Positions 54,505 to 64,000 of a DNA stretch of 64,000 bases are shown piece after piece. The DNA comes from Gremmenia infestans (taxonomy: Eukaryota > Ascomycota > Leotiomycetes > Helotiales > Hamatocanthoscyphaceae). The notes beneath the pieces are model-generated. The model had not been told where the DNA came from, made no database searches, and was given only the letters and a program-made list of their open reading frames with translations. Every line of letters starts with the position of its first letter. The stretch's first letter is position 1. The position numbers were made by a program, and so were the translations under genes. The stretch covers positions 1,488,001 to 1,552,000 of the forward strand of contig JAFEVB010000007.1 in NCBI GenBank assembly GCA_032629725.1, written 5' to 3'.

Positions 54505-54970
54505 GCCTTGCATTTGTTTTGGAAATTGTATATACCGAGTAAGGCTATGGGAATATGATCAGTTACTGTAACCGGCAGGAGTCTGCTAGTGGTTGAATGT
54601 TGATCGGTGCTTGACATGGACTACTTGCCCGGTCACCGGTGGCATTGTTTTTTATATAGATAAGTACTATCTTGTCGAAGTACAAGGGCAAGTGCTTTTG
54701 GCGGGAGTCTCACCATCTCGTGTTAAGTTTCACACTAGCAGTACTATTTTGATAGACCTTGGTGGCCCCAAGTTACGAGTAGCGACAGCCAACAATCCTT
54801 GAGCGGTCTTTTCGGGGACCAAGTCTCATTTCTCGGGTCCGTAGGACACCAAAAATGACCCGACTTGCGCTAAGATATGACCCGAGAGTCACAATATCAT
54901 CTCAAGTCGCCCACTTCTCACCTCCATATCAAAAGCAAAAGCAGTCCACCCATCCCAATCAACCTCCAAA
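54505..54970. other. Intergenic, no gene seen
   Basis: 466 bp between SLX4 and the DUF4267 gene. A 69-codon ORF at 54593-54802 has no recognisable feature. Confidence 0.6.
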
Positions 54971-55375
54971 ATGTCATCTCCCATCACCCACCGCCTCCCC
55001 CTCGTCGTCCAAATTCTAACCACCAGTTTCGCGGGCATAATCGGCCTTTCAGGAATCCGCACCCTAGCCCCCAACGGCACCCGTCCATTCCTCCAGCATT
55101 TCGGCCTACCATGCGACGACGCGACGTGCCGGACCCCTCTCACCGAGGCACTAGCGATGCTGTGCGGCGCGCGCAATCTCATGTTCGGCGTCGCGGTCAT
55201 CGCGCTGCAGATGCAGGGTAAGGTGCGGGCGATGGGCACGGTGTTTTTGGCGGGGCTGGTGATCCCGGCTGCCGATGCGTATGTGGCGTACTGGTATGGT
55301 GCTGGGGCTGGGAGGCATGTTTGGGGGGGGTTGTCTATTGGGGCTTTGGGGGCGTATTTGGTTTGGAGTGGGTAA
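54971..55375 (+). CDS. DUF4267-type small membrane protein
   Basis: Single exon, 134 aa, ATG at 54971 (tccaaaATGt, A at -3). Four hydrophobic helices are predicted (about residues 9-30, 58-80, 82-104 and 114-132). The pattern GIRTLAP ... RPFLQHFGLP, then LCGARNLMFGVAVIAL, and GTVFLAGLVIPAADAYVAYWYG fits the DUF4267 group of fungal and bacterial membrane proteins of unknown function. The coding region is markedly more GC-rich than the flanks. A minus-strand ORF over the same bases is a shadow. Confidence 0.8.
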   Translation: MSSPITHRLPLVVQILTTSFAGIIGLSGIRTLAPNGTRPFLQHFGLPCDDATCRTPLTEALAMLCGARNLMFGVAVIALQMQGKVRAMGTVFLAGLVIPAADAYVAYWYGAGAGRHVWGGLSIGALGAYLVWSG

Positions 55376-55901
55376 TTGATAGGTGAGGTGTTTGTTGTTT
55401 TTTTGTGCTTTTGTTTTGGGAGGTTGTCACTATGTGCGGATCGAGTTGCTGGTAGTTGTAAATACTCGTTTGAGGTGAAGTTGGGATGTATTTCTGGTGG
55501 CGTTGGTGTGGGGAAATAGTTTTAAGATAAGTGTGGAATGGCAAGTGCTTTGTATTGGAGATCCGCTAGAGGCGTTGTGTTATTCGCACTTGTTATATCT
55601 GTACTTCCCATTCCCAACTTCAATCTTCTGGCCACGCTCCAGGTATTGCTTGCACTTTGAGGTCTTCAGCCAACGGACCTTCGGCCCAGCCCCAGAAACC
55701 TGCCACGAGATTTATTGCAAAGTAAAGATCCTCCTTTTCGAAGTAAAAGTCGTCTGCTGTCTCGCCAATCCATATCTTTTTTACTTCACATCTTTCCCAA
55801 TACCCGGACACGTACGTATAAAGATTATAAAAATCCGAGACGGCCGTATGGTTCTCCCGCATCTTATTCTCTGTTTCTCTATACTTCTCGAAATCGACGC
55901 C
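55376..55901. other. Convergent spacer, no gene seen
   Basis: 526 bp. Overlapping short ORFs on both strands without features. Confidence 0.55.
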
Positions 55902-57828
55902 TCAGTCACTTAAAAGCCTCAGCCAAGATTTCACCTCTCGTTTTACAGCCCGATACTCCAAACCGTTATTATAGCATGAATGCCATATGATGTCTAATAA
56001 GGGTGTTTTGATGTCGTTATGACTGACATTGTGAATATCAGAGCCTCTAGAAGTAAAATTCTTGATCAGGAAAATCCACTTAGCTGTTTCGGGGCTGTCG
56101 AAAGACTCATTTTTTGCCATAACCCATGACCAACCAGGAATAGCTGCCTGGAGGTTACACCCTTTCAAATTACCCCGTTCTACGATGTGTTGGACCATAT
56201 TGTTTGTTATCGTACCTTGTAGGAGCAGATCAAGGATACTTTGTATAGAGTATTCCCTAGCCTCAAAGAGACTGGACACGACGAGGTCATATCTTTCTAT
56301 CAGGGATAGGTTCGCTAATTTCAATTCCTCCTCCCGTTGTAACCAATCGTGAACCGATTTTGGGCCTCTGAATTTATGGAATATCGTATGCTGATAGTCG
56401 TCTGTATGAAAAGGATCTGAATTTCCCATTGTATAGAGCACTTTCACGGTATCGTGGAAACTCACGCGTTGGTCTTTGCGGGCAAAATTTGCGGCCAGCA
56501 CATGCAACGGCGTCCTATTCTGGTTAGCATCAACTACGCAGTAGGGTTTTTGTGTGATATACACGAGTTTCCATTTTGTTTATATTCTATCTTTGATGAG
56601 TCTCTATATCCCCAAGAAGTGCGAACATTCGCATCAGCTCCATTTTCCAACAGGAAACGGGCAAGTTTTAGGTCTGCAGTGTATAGCAGCATACTGCGAT
56701 ATTTTGCCGTTGGTATATAGTCAGACGTAACAATCTTACATGAAGTGGCGTCCATCCGTGAGAGTCGACCTCGAACGGGGAAGCTTGTCCAGATTTGAAG
56801 AGTTGTTGAAGACCCACTACATTACCACGCACGCTGAATTGGAAGACTTGTACATGAAACGAGACTGTTCTATAAGTTCGGAAGCTCTGATCCCAACCTT
56901 GGTAAGATGGATCTGAAAATTTCGGGCATATATCCATGTCGGCAAAGTAACGGAGATGGAAGTTGAGGTCGAGCTTCCTCGGTTATAGGTCACTACATCA
57001 ACGAGTCCAAATAGCCTTTTGTATTGCTGATTCATTATTATCCTCCCTTGAATTCGCCTTGGAAATGGCTGCGATGATGTACCGGTAGCGGGCATTTTGA
57101 TAGGGCTTTCTTCAAGTTCTGACATCTGCTCAACAACGCCTTGGATATTGCCACGGTCCTTCGAAGAATCGTTCACTATCGCTATGTAAGACATCACAGA
57201 CACGGCGTACCGTACCTCTAGCATGTTACGCTCATGGCTCTGCCAATTCTGCCCCTGGACCGCTCGATCATAGCATTGATTCGCCAGTAACATTGTCGTT
57301 TTCGCACTTTCCAGTTTCTTCTGAAAGCTTTCGATCTTATCTTGCTTCATTGCAAATTTGAAGCTGCCTTTCTTCTTTTTCTTACACAGATTGTTTTCCA
57401 GTTCAGCGACAAGCGCTCCGAGAGCCTCGCTGCTATTTGGACAAAGCCGATAGCTTCGCATGACAGTAGCTTTCGTCCTCGGATCCAGAATCAATTGTTG
57501 CTCCATATCTCTGTCGACATCTTCAGAATCAGGCTGAAGGTTTCGACTTCATCAATGACGAGACGGATTTCGTCCGGCGCGGCTTTCATTAAGTCGCAGA
57601 AGTCCTTGAGCTTCTTGATACTTTCTGCGACTTGGATGGCGAGCGAGACAACCTAAACGCCAAAAAACACAAAATCAGCACTGCTTAAGATGGTACAGAT
57701 TGGGAGGTGAGATATTGATGCGAGAGTAAGGCTCGTTAAAAACAAAACTGACTTGAAGGAGGAAATGTTCCTTTGAGACACGGACTTACGCTCATGTCGC
57801 TAGCGACTACACCGAGGATTTCTGCCAT
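55902..57828 (-). pseudogene. Ankyrin-repeat protein gene with several frame breaks
   Basis: On the minus strand the ATG at 57828 opens MAEILGVVASDMS, spliced (gtaagt) to 57652, where a helical domain typical of the N-termini of fungal STAND/ankyrin proteins begins (VVSLAIQVAESIKKLKDFCD, then DEVETFSLILKM). Conserved-looking sequence then continues in other frames: QQLILDPRTKATVMRSY after a shift near 57520; VFQFSVRGN ... SHGWTPLH after a shift near 56850; a good 46-nt intron (56739-56694); an ankyrin LARFLLENGADANVR after a shift near 56665; and a further ankyrin-like DANQNRTPLHVLAANFA in a third frame from 56564 to the stop at 55902. No single splice pattern I tried restores all of these. 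A tiny 41-nt intron could explain the first. The rest look like one-base indels, from decay or sequencing error. Confidence 0.65.
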
Positions 57829-58058
57829 GATGATGAGGTTGGTTCGAGAAGAATAAAACGTATGGAAGTGAGGATAGGGACAATGCGTTGTTATATGGAA
57901 GGTGCTCAGCCTACCTAGCCGTCAGCCTCTGCTGTGCAACAGACAAGGGTCTGCATGCGGCCCCCAAAAGGGGCAGCCACTCACACGAAGTCCACAGCAA
58001 GAACACCTCAGATCCAAGTTATAAATCTATCACCAATAAATCTCTTTCTATCTATATC

Positions 58059-59389
58059 CTACAACTTCTCCCTCTTCTCCTCATCCAAAACCTCTTTCTT
58101 CCACCTAACCTCCACATCCCTTGGCCCCTCCTTACTAAACTTCACGAGCACAACTCTCTCCGCATCCCCCGCCCTCCCACTCCCCACCAACTCCGGGCCT
58201 GGCTTCTCAAGCGAAAGCACACTCCGCCCATCACTCTTCCGCATCAGTAACCCTACAGGACTCATAACTTTATCTGCCCATTTCACGCCCTTGCCATCTC
58301 CATCTCCTTGTAAGAACTCCAACACTGCGTCGCGCTGTTTTTGTAATTCTTGTGTAGAGAGAGGAGTAGAAGAGGGAATCAGGAAAGGGGAGAGAAGGTG
58401 CATTAGGTAGTATTGCGGTGGGAATAATATGATTTCTCCTTTCGTAGCTTGGTTCAACCATTCCCGACACGAGGCGAACAGAGCAGCGGTGTGCTCTACC
58501 CCGCCGTCGGAAGTCGGGGTTGGAACGATGTAGGCTGATGTGATGTTTTGGGCGGTTGTTTGGGTGAGAGGCAGGAAGTAAATGTACATTTGTGTTGTGA
58601 AGCGCTTTGGGAGATTTGGAGGTGTTATCCAACGTGTAAAAGGGTGTAGGGCGTCTATTTATGTTAGGGGTTGATCAAGAAGGAGAATTGATGGGCTGGA
58701 GAAGATATGTTTACCTAAATCTATAACTCCTCCTAGGGATTTGACCCAGTCTTGGAATTTCAGTTTGCCGGCGTGGGTATCTTTCCGCGCTTTCTCCCGG
58801 CTATCCTCTTCCACCTCTAGTAGTGACCCGTCTGCTTTCTTGGCTAGTAAAATACCACTCTCTTCAAAGGTCTCCCGTATTGCGCCTATTCTATATGCTG
58901 ACCCATCTACATATCTCCCCTCATCTTTTAGTCCGGGTATCTCGCCATCTTGGGAGGCTGAGAGGTTTCCACCTGGGAAAACGTGCGCCGATGCGAAGGA
59001 ACTGGATGTGCGTACACGGTGGAGGAGGAGTATTTGATTGGTAGGGGATATTAGGAGGATACTGTAGGGATGTTAGAATGGAAAAGCAGAAAGTGGATAA
59101 AAAAGAAGACAAACCTTGAACTGGGTTTGGGCTCTGCTATCTCCTTCTTTGGCTTGTTATTTGAAGACATATACTGCTTCTCTAGTTCTGGGCGAGGAGG
59201 CGCCATCGTCTTCTTGTATAATCCTACCCCTCTTGATTTTCTAAAGATCTTAAAAGAAGTAGAAGGCCCAAGGCTGTTGCTACTTAGAAAGCTTGACTTT
59301 CGTCTTAGATTGGGCTTTGGTGAAGAGCTAAAGATGAGATGGGTGGATCTTGTTCTCAATAACGAGGAACTTGAAGATTTGGGAGGCAT
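58059..59389 (-). CDS. NUDT19-like Nudix hydrolase
   Basis: Three exons on the minus strand: 59389-59115, 59061-58715 and 58654-58059, giving 405 aa. Splicing rebuilds SILLISPTNQILLLHRVRTS, the usual first strand of long Nudix enzymes, followed by FASAHVFPGGNL and the Nudix box (AIRETFEESGILL, with the catalytic Glu residues). The region around HPFTRWITPPNLPKRF is characteristic of the NUDT19 (RP2p) group, which includes coenzyme A diphosphatases. Residues 1-61 are Ser/Arg/Lys-rich and acid-free, like an organelle presequence. A second in-frame ATG at 59206 (MAPPRPELEK) would give a 344-aa form without it. The intron 1 donor is gtttgt, less common than gtaagt. The terpene cyclase homologue diverges 425 bp away. 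Confidence 0.9.
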
Positions 59390-59814
59390 TGGGTTTCTAT
59401 TTGGACGACTCTTTTAATGTCGAGGCTGACAAGTGACGTTGCGGGGCAGTCATCTAGTACCTAGACCGACCCGAAATCTGGGGAAGCCGTGCCGAGGTCC
59501 ACTGAAGCTCTCACCCTGGCGTAAACTAATGAGACCCTAATCAAATGCTGCTTGTGACAACAGTCTCGATGAGTTACATTGACATGGAATCTGTAAAATT
59601 TCATTGTTATTTCCTGTTTCATACCTTCATCAATGCTATGGCATAAGTTTTTGAAAGGTAGGCAAACTTCTTTGCCATTTTGATAATGGGTTACTGTAGC
59701 AAAAACTGGAGCTGTCCAGGTATAGTAAGATTCTCCCCAAAAAGGTGGGACGACAAAACACACCCTCAACTATCTTCACTCAAACTCATTTCTTAACTAT
59801 CAAAAACCGCCATC
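59390..59814. promoter_or_regulatory. Divergent promoter region Nudix/terpene cyclase homologue
   Basis: 425 bp between opposed ATGs. The minus ORF 59461-59769 is not supported. Confidence 0.5.
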
Positions 59815-60817
59815 ATGGGCTCCAACGACATTCCCCCACCCCACGTCTCCCCCTATTACCTCCCCATAACCAATACTCTCCTCCAAGTCGGAGGCTCCCT
59901 ATGGTAAGCTCAGCTCTCCTCCATATCAAATTATATACATCACCATAAACCTTGAAGCTGCCACTTTCATTATATCCCCCTCACATTCGAACCAATTGCT
60001 AATCCCCCACCCAACCAGGACACTATGCTACATCCTCCTAGCCCGCGAATCCCTCCTCACAAAAACCTACGGCATGCCTCTCTTTGCCCTCTCTTTCAAT
60101 TTCGCCTGGGAAGTAATTTACGCCTTCTACGTGGCCGAAGCACCCCTCGAGCGCGGCGTTTTCGCCATCTGGTGTCTGCTTGACTGCATCATGGTCTACG
60201 CGCTCGTGCTGCACGGTGCGAACGAGTGGAAACACGCTCCTTTCATCGCGCGGCACCTGGGCAAGGTCTTCTGGATTATGACCGCGTGGTGCTGCGTAGG
60301 CCATTGGGCGAGCGCAAGCTGGTGGATTGAGCAGGAGATGGGGCGGAAGGAGGGGAAGTATTATTTTGGCAGGATAGCAGCTGATACGACGGAGTTGGGG
60401 TTTTGGAGCGCGGGCGTTAGTCAGGCTTATTTGAGCGCGGCGAGTTTGGGGCAGTTGGCGATTAGGCAGCATACTGGGGGTGTGAGTTGGGGGATTTGGT
60501 AAGTTCTGATGTTTTTGATTTGGAGTTTTGGGGTGGTGGTGTTAATGCTAATGGTGTGTATATATAGGGTTACGAGAGCTTTGGGGTCGCTGATTGGGTT
60601 GTATCTCAATTATGGAGCTATGTGGTATATGTGGAGGGAAGCTCATGAGTATTTCATGTCGCCGTTTGGGGTCTTTCTCTGGGGCACCGCTTTGGTGTGT
60701 GACTTGATTTACCCCTTTGTCTTTGCTGGAATTAGGAAGACGGAAGAGGTTCTCTCGGATGGGAGGAAAATTGCTGGAGGTAATAAGGTACATGTGGATG
60801 GTAAGAAAGCCTTGTGA
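59815..60817 (+). CDS. Pyr4/PaxB-like integral membrane terpene cyclase homologue
   Basis: Three exons: 59815-59903, 60019-60498 and 60568-60817, giving 272 aa. Seven hydrophobic helices. Family features include TYGMPLFALSFNFAWEVIY with the conserved Glu at residue 61, an NEWKHAPFIARHLGKVFW loop like the EW-HAP motif of PaxB-type cyclases, and an Asp at about residue 235 in the last helix (LVCDLIYPF). In Pyr4, matching acidic residues are reported essential for protonating the epoxyprenyl substrate. Known members cyclise meroterpenoid or indole-diterpene precursors in the ER membrane. No prenyltransferase, epoxidase, polyketide synthase or GGPP synthase lies in this window, so the gene is an orphan or does another job. 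Both splice junctions fall inside Trp codons (TG|G) and keep frame. Confidence 0.85.
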
Positions 60818-61103
60818 GGTTGGTACGCTAGCGATTGCTTTCAATATCTGTCTTAGTGATACCCATCAAGCATTACACATGATAGAATGTCAAAATCCTA
60901 CTTCAGAGTTTGGTATTGAAATCAACCCTTCGATTTTAATCCGTAGTTTTCATGGTATACCATACCCGCTCTGCTAAATAACACCAACCGTCTCATAAAG
61001 GATTTCGTGAATCCATAAATCAAACCAGAAAATCCTCGCCTTGCCATAAAACGCCAGTCTATGCCATACCCTCCCAACATGCCCTCAAAACCCACTTTTC
61101 ACA

Positions 61104-61581
61104 TCATTCTTCCTCCGGATAAAGCTGACTCTCATCACTGAACTCGACATAAAACTCCGCTCTCTTCTCCTCATCCCCATCAAACGCAAACGCCACCATC
61201 CCGCCATCATGAAGTCTCAAACTCATCGGCGTTTCTTTCAAGCCCCCTTGCCTACCAGTATCCAGCTCCGTCCATCCCTTACTAATATCATGCACGTCAA
61301 CTGGCACGCCAAGCGTCACTTCTAGTATATCGTGTGGAACTGCGACGGGATCAGGGGAGTTGCTGGTGGGGAGACCCTCGGGGTAGCGTTCGTGGAGCGT
61401 CTGGAGGAGCTCGGAAATTAGGGTTGGGAAGGGGGTGTTGGGGTCGGCGAAGAGGAGGACGGTGTGTTTGCCGTGTTTAAAGCGCAGGGTGTAGGTGGAT
61501 TGATCGGGTTCTTGGGGTTTGACCTGAAGGATCTGGAGTTAGTATTTCAATTATTAGAGTTTAGACGTGAAGGCATACCAT
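61104..61581 (-). CDS. Hypothetical 140-aa protein, start codon possibly alone in exon 1
   Basis: The minus-strand frame from 61523 to the stop at 61104 (139 codons) has no suitable N-terminal ATG. A well-formed intron (gtatgc ... ccttcag, 61578-61524, with a ctaac-like branch) precedes it, and the three bases before the donor are ATG (61581-61579). The upstream frame reaches a stop without another ATG, so the first coding exon would be the start codon alone. The protein starts MVKPQEPDQSTYTLRFKHGK and has a ubiquitin-like/beta-grasp-like feel at the start (HTVLLFADPNTPFPTLISEL), a middle HERYPEGL, VTLGVPVDVHDISKGW, and an acidic end (YPEEE). I recognise no family. It diverges from the Tim17-like gene 218 bp away. 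Confidence 0.65.
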
Positions 61582-61799
61582 TCTGAAGACAGATGTTATC
61601 GTAAATGCGGTTATGTCGTGAAGAACATTGATGTTGACTGTCGCCTGCGAGGTTCTAGTGGTTGAAAATCAAATGCCCCGCGTCCTGCAAAAACGCCTGA
61701 TCCCGTGACTGTTATTTTTCTTGTGGGCGCTCCAGGTTGTGAGACCTGGGCTGTTGTACAGCCTCGCTCAAATTCAACGTCCTTTCATCAAACAGCGCC

Positions 61800-62512
61800 A
61801 TGGCCAGTCAAACGGAAGCTGAAGATGCAGAGAAGCTACGGGCAGAGGAACAACGGAGCTTGAGGATGGAGAGGGCGAGGAAGGCCAAGACTGAAGCTCG
61901 TCTTTCTATTCCCTATCCCGTGCGGCTTCTTCTCGCAACATCTCTGTCCTTCATGGCAGGGGGGGCTCTGGGGCTATCGCATGGCGCTCAACAAGCTGGA
62001 CTACGGTTCCGGGCAGAGAATGCGCATAGATTGCCCAATTCGCAGGCAGGATGGTACTTTTATCACAAGAGCAAGAACTACAACATGTCATTGGGTGGTG
62101 TCAAGGAGGGATTCAAGATGGGGGCGAGGATCAGCTTCTGGACTGCCGGTTTCTTTTCCATTGAAGAGTTCTTTGATCGCTATAGGAGGACGAAGGATTT
62201 CCTCAATACGGTTCTTGCTAGTTTGGTCGTGTCTGGATCATTCAGCTTATGGAGTACGTCGCTCCTTCCCTGACTTCCCTTTCCTCCCATATCCCCTCAA
62301 CATCCCGACCTTTTACCGACTAATTAATCACGATAGACCGATTCCCAATCGCAACAGCAGCGAGAACGGCGAGAACTGGATTGGCCATCGGGCTTGCGTA
62401 CGGCTTAGCAGAGGATGCTTTAGGAGCCGCAAATGGTCGCAGGCCGGGTTACGTGGATTTCCTGCTTCGAAATCGACGGCGCAGTACATCAGCCGAAGTG
62501 GAAGCAGAATGA
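61800..62512 (+). CDS. Tim17/22/23-like small membrane protein, probably mitochondrial
   Basis: Two exons, 61800-62253 and 62337-62512, giving 209 aa. A charged N-terminus (KLRAEEQRSLRMERARKAK) precedes three to four short hydrophobic, Gly/Ala-rich helices: VRLLLATSLSFMAGGALGLS, a GVKEGFKMGARISFWTAGFF segment, LASLVVSGSFSLW and TGLAIGLAYGLAED. The GFKMGAR-type loop, Gly-rich helices and FNR/NRF turn resemble the Tim17 superfamily, which includes TIMMDC1-like complex I assembly factors. The assignment is tentative. The end is basic (RRPGYVDFLLRNRRR). The ATG at 61800 lies in gcgccATGg, a strong context. Confidence 0.7.
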
Positions 62513-62982
62513 GAAGCTTAGAAGGGGGAGTAGTGGAGCTTTGTAGGACTCGGCGTAACGTGTTTATGGCTCCTGAAGGGGAGGGGGGACCCGAAAGTAT
62601 TTGAAGCTATTTTCCCCATCTTTCGTCGACCAGTCATATTGCTCACTTGGCAATCGGCCCAGATCCAAGCGGGGCTATTTGTTCACCAACAAACGGCTCT
62701 CGTCGGTTGAAGATAAGGACCGTATCTCTTGTTGCCCCTCATCAGTGAAAGACAAAAAGCAACCTCACTCTGCTGCCCGCCGAAGTCGCTGCATTGTTCT
62801 ATTGACATGGAACATAAAAGGTCTTTGTGTTCCCTTAGTTGCTTGTCATACCACACCTCATTTTCATTCAATCCTATCCAATCCATTCCACCTGGTGCAC
62901 TGTCACTTCCAGTCAAACTGATTGATAGAATTGCAGCAGAATCTATCATATTCTCTCGATTGACTGTCTGAATGACTATGCT
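62513..62982. other. Intergenic, promoter side of proline dehydrogenase
   Basis: 470 bp with no supported gene. The 3' third is CT-rich on the plus strand, which is common in fungal promoters. Confidence 0.55.
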
Positions 62983-64000
62983 ATGGCGGGGTTAACAAAC
63001 AATTCACTTCGTCCTTACCTCCAACTTCCAAGCACATTTCTTTTTCTTTCAATTCCACTCCCATCTTCGGCAAGATGTCATTCCTCTCGCACCGTCCCTC
63101 GCCAATCTTCATATGCCGCTGCTGAGCATCATCCATCTCATAATAAAACATCGGAAAAAGTGTCTGCGTCAGGATCCGATCTTGTCTCACACCATCTTGC
63201 TGCCCCTCACCCTCCCACGCTTGCTACAATGCCGCCAAGGGTACCCCCCTTGTCGATCCTTCCCCTCCATTCCATTCTCAGGTCATTGGCGATAACATCC
63301 ATCTCGTCTTCCAGGGTAGGCATAGCCATACGCGCACCGCCATTTCCTCTTTCGGCATCATGCTGACTTGCTTGCAGATTCTCCTGACACCTTCACTGGC
63401 TATAATGTCCAAGCTTGCACACGCCCAATCACCAATCCTCGCCCCAGATCACAACCCCATCCTCCGCTACTTCCTCAAAAAGACCTTCTATCGCCAGTTC
63501 TGTGCTGGAGAAAACGCTGCAGAGGTCAAGCAGACGGTGGATGGCTTGAAGAACCTCGGATTCAAGGGCGTCATACTCGGTTACGCAAAAGAGGTCGTGC
63601 TGAACGAGAGTCAAACGAACAAGTTACAGTCTTCTGGAGACAACGAAGCTGCCGAAGCATGCATACGAAATGAGATCAACCCCTGGGCACAGGGAACTCT
63701 GGAAACGGTCCGGATAGCAAGCCCCGGTGACTTCGTTGCCCTCAAGTTCACCGGTGCCGGCAGCCAAGCACTTTTCGACCTTAGTCAAAAGACCGGCCCG
63801 TCTGCTGCACTGAAGGAAGCTATCGACTCCATCTGTGATCTTGCTGCTGCTCGAGATGTCAGACTCCTCTTCGATGCTGAGCAACAAGCTGTGCAAGCTG
63901 GCATTGACGCTTGGACCTTGAAGTACATGCGGGCATACAACGGAAAGACACCTGGCAAGGCAATCGTGTATGGCACCTACCAAGCATACTTGAAAGCCAC
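62983..64000 (+). CDS. PUT1: Proline dehydrogenase, mitochondrial (5' part; runs off the window)
   Basis: Exon 1 62983-63315 and exon 2 from 63378 past the right edge. The part visible encodes about 318 residues. From the ATG at 62983 the N-terminus is Ser/Arg/Ala-rich (SSARCHSSRTVPRQSSYAAA), a plausible mitochondrial presequence. Another in-frame ATG lies at 63229. The junction rebuilds LSILPLHSILRSLAITS-type sequence followed by ILRYFLKKTFYRQFCAGENAAEV, LGFKGVILGYAKEVV, the segment DFVALKFTGAGSQAL and the start of the barrel (VRLLFDAEQQAVQAGIDAWT ... VYGTYQAYLKAT), all typical of fungal PRODH. The FAD enzyme oxidises proline to pyrroline-5-carboxylate at the inner membrane, the first step of proline catabolism. 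The catalytic C-terminus is outside the window. Confidence 0.93.

Noticed and set aside
1..64000. Secondary-metabolite cluster linking the SDR, terpene cyclase homologue, acyltransferase and Zn2Cys6 regulator
   Set aside because: These genes are 5-35 kb apart with housekeeping genes between them and no backbone enzyme is present.

Overview
The window is nuclear DNA of a filamentous ascomycete (Pezizomycotina). The signs are short spliceosomal introns (about 41-145 nt, mostly GT-AG with CTAAC/CTAAT-like branch sites), a Pezizomycotina-type SLX4, an SCM3 protein carrying Myb and zinc-finger segments, a filamentous-type CK2 alpha, a fungal LicD/MNN4-like protein, a Zn2Cys6 regulator and a PL1 pectate lyase. 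The pectate lyase and a small secreted cysteine-containing peptide suggest a plant-associated or saprotrophic lifestyle. A Leotiomycete is my guess for the class, but the sequence alone does not prove it. I found no transposon, CRISPR array, rRNA or convincing tRNA.

Layout. The left half (1-34 kb) is gene-sparse and accessory. It holds the 3' end of a nuclear basic/AT-hook-like protein, an isochorismatase-family hydrolase, a small secreted peptide, a RidA homologue, a lineage-specific hypothetical protein, a pectate lyase standing in a gene-poor zone, a CPD photolyase, a LicD-family secretory protein, a Zn2Cys6 regulator beside an AtuA-DUF4387 fusion protein, an acyltransferase-3 membrane protein and an OCH1-like GT32 mannosyltransferase. 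Long stretches without genes (9.1-12.5, 18.9-22.1, 27.0-29.5 and 30.9-32.3 kb) carry short tandem repeats and two over-represented short palindromic motifs.

The right half (34.8-64 kb) is compact and mostly housekeeping. It contains SCM3 (centromere), ATG6 (autophagy/PI3K), CK2 alpha, an NDUFAF7-type complex I assembly methyltransferase, a membrane-anchored mitochondrial cysteine-synthase-like protein, TFIIS, an SDR, ribosomal protein eS21, SLX4, a DUF4267 membrane protein, a frame-broken ankyrin gene, a NUDT19-like Nudix hydrolase, an orphan Pyr4/PaxB-like membrane terpene cyclase homologue, a small hypothetical protein whose first exon may be only the ATG, a Tim17-like membrane protein and the 5' part of proline dehydrogenase. 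Many of these are divergent pairs sharing 200-430 bp promoters: SCM3/ATG6, NDUFAF7/MCY1-like, eS21/SLX4, Nudix/terpene cyclase, and hypothetical/Tim17-like.

Functional links. Several genes concern mitochondria (NDUFAF7, MCY1-like, Tim17-like, PUT1, and possibly alternative-start forms of the photolyase and the Nudix enzyme). Two secretory-pathway glycosylation proteins (LicD and GT32) share long Lys/Glu/Ala-rich tails. Exon structures were worked out by eye from splice signals, reading frame and family conservation, and were not checked against transcripts. The observations most worth following are a stop-free 120-nt candidate exitron inside CK2 alpha, possible dual-targeting start sites, a possible extended or alternative C-terminus in the first gene, and the recurrent GTACWGTAC intergenic motif.
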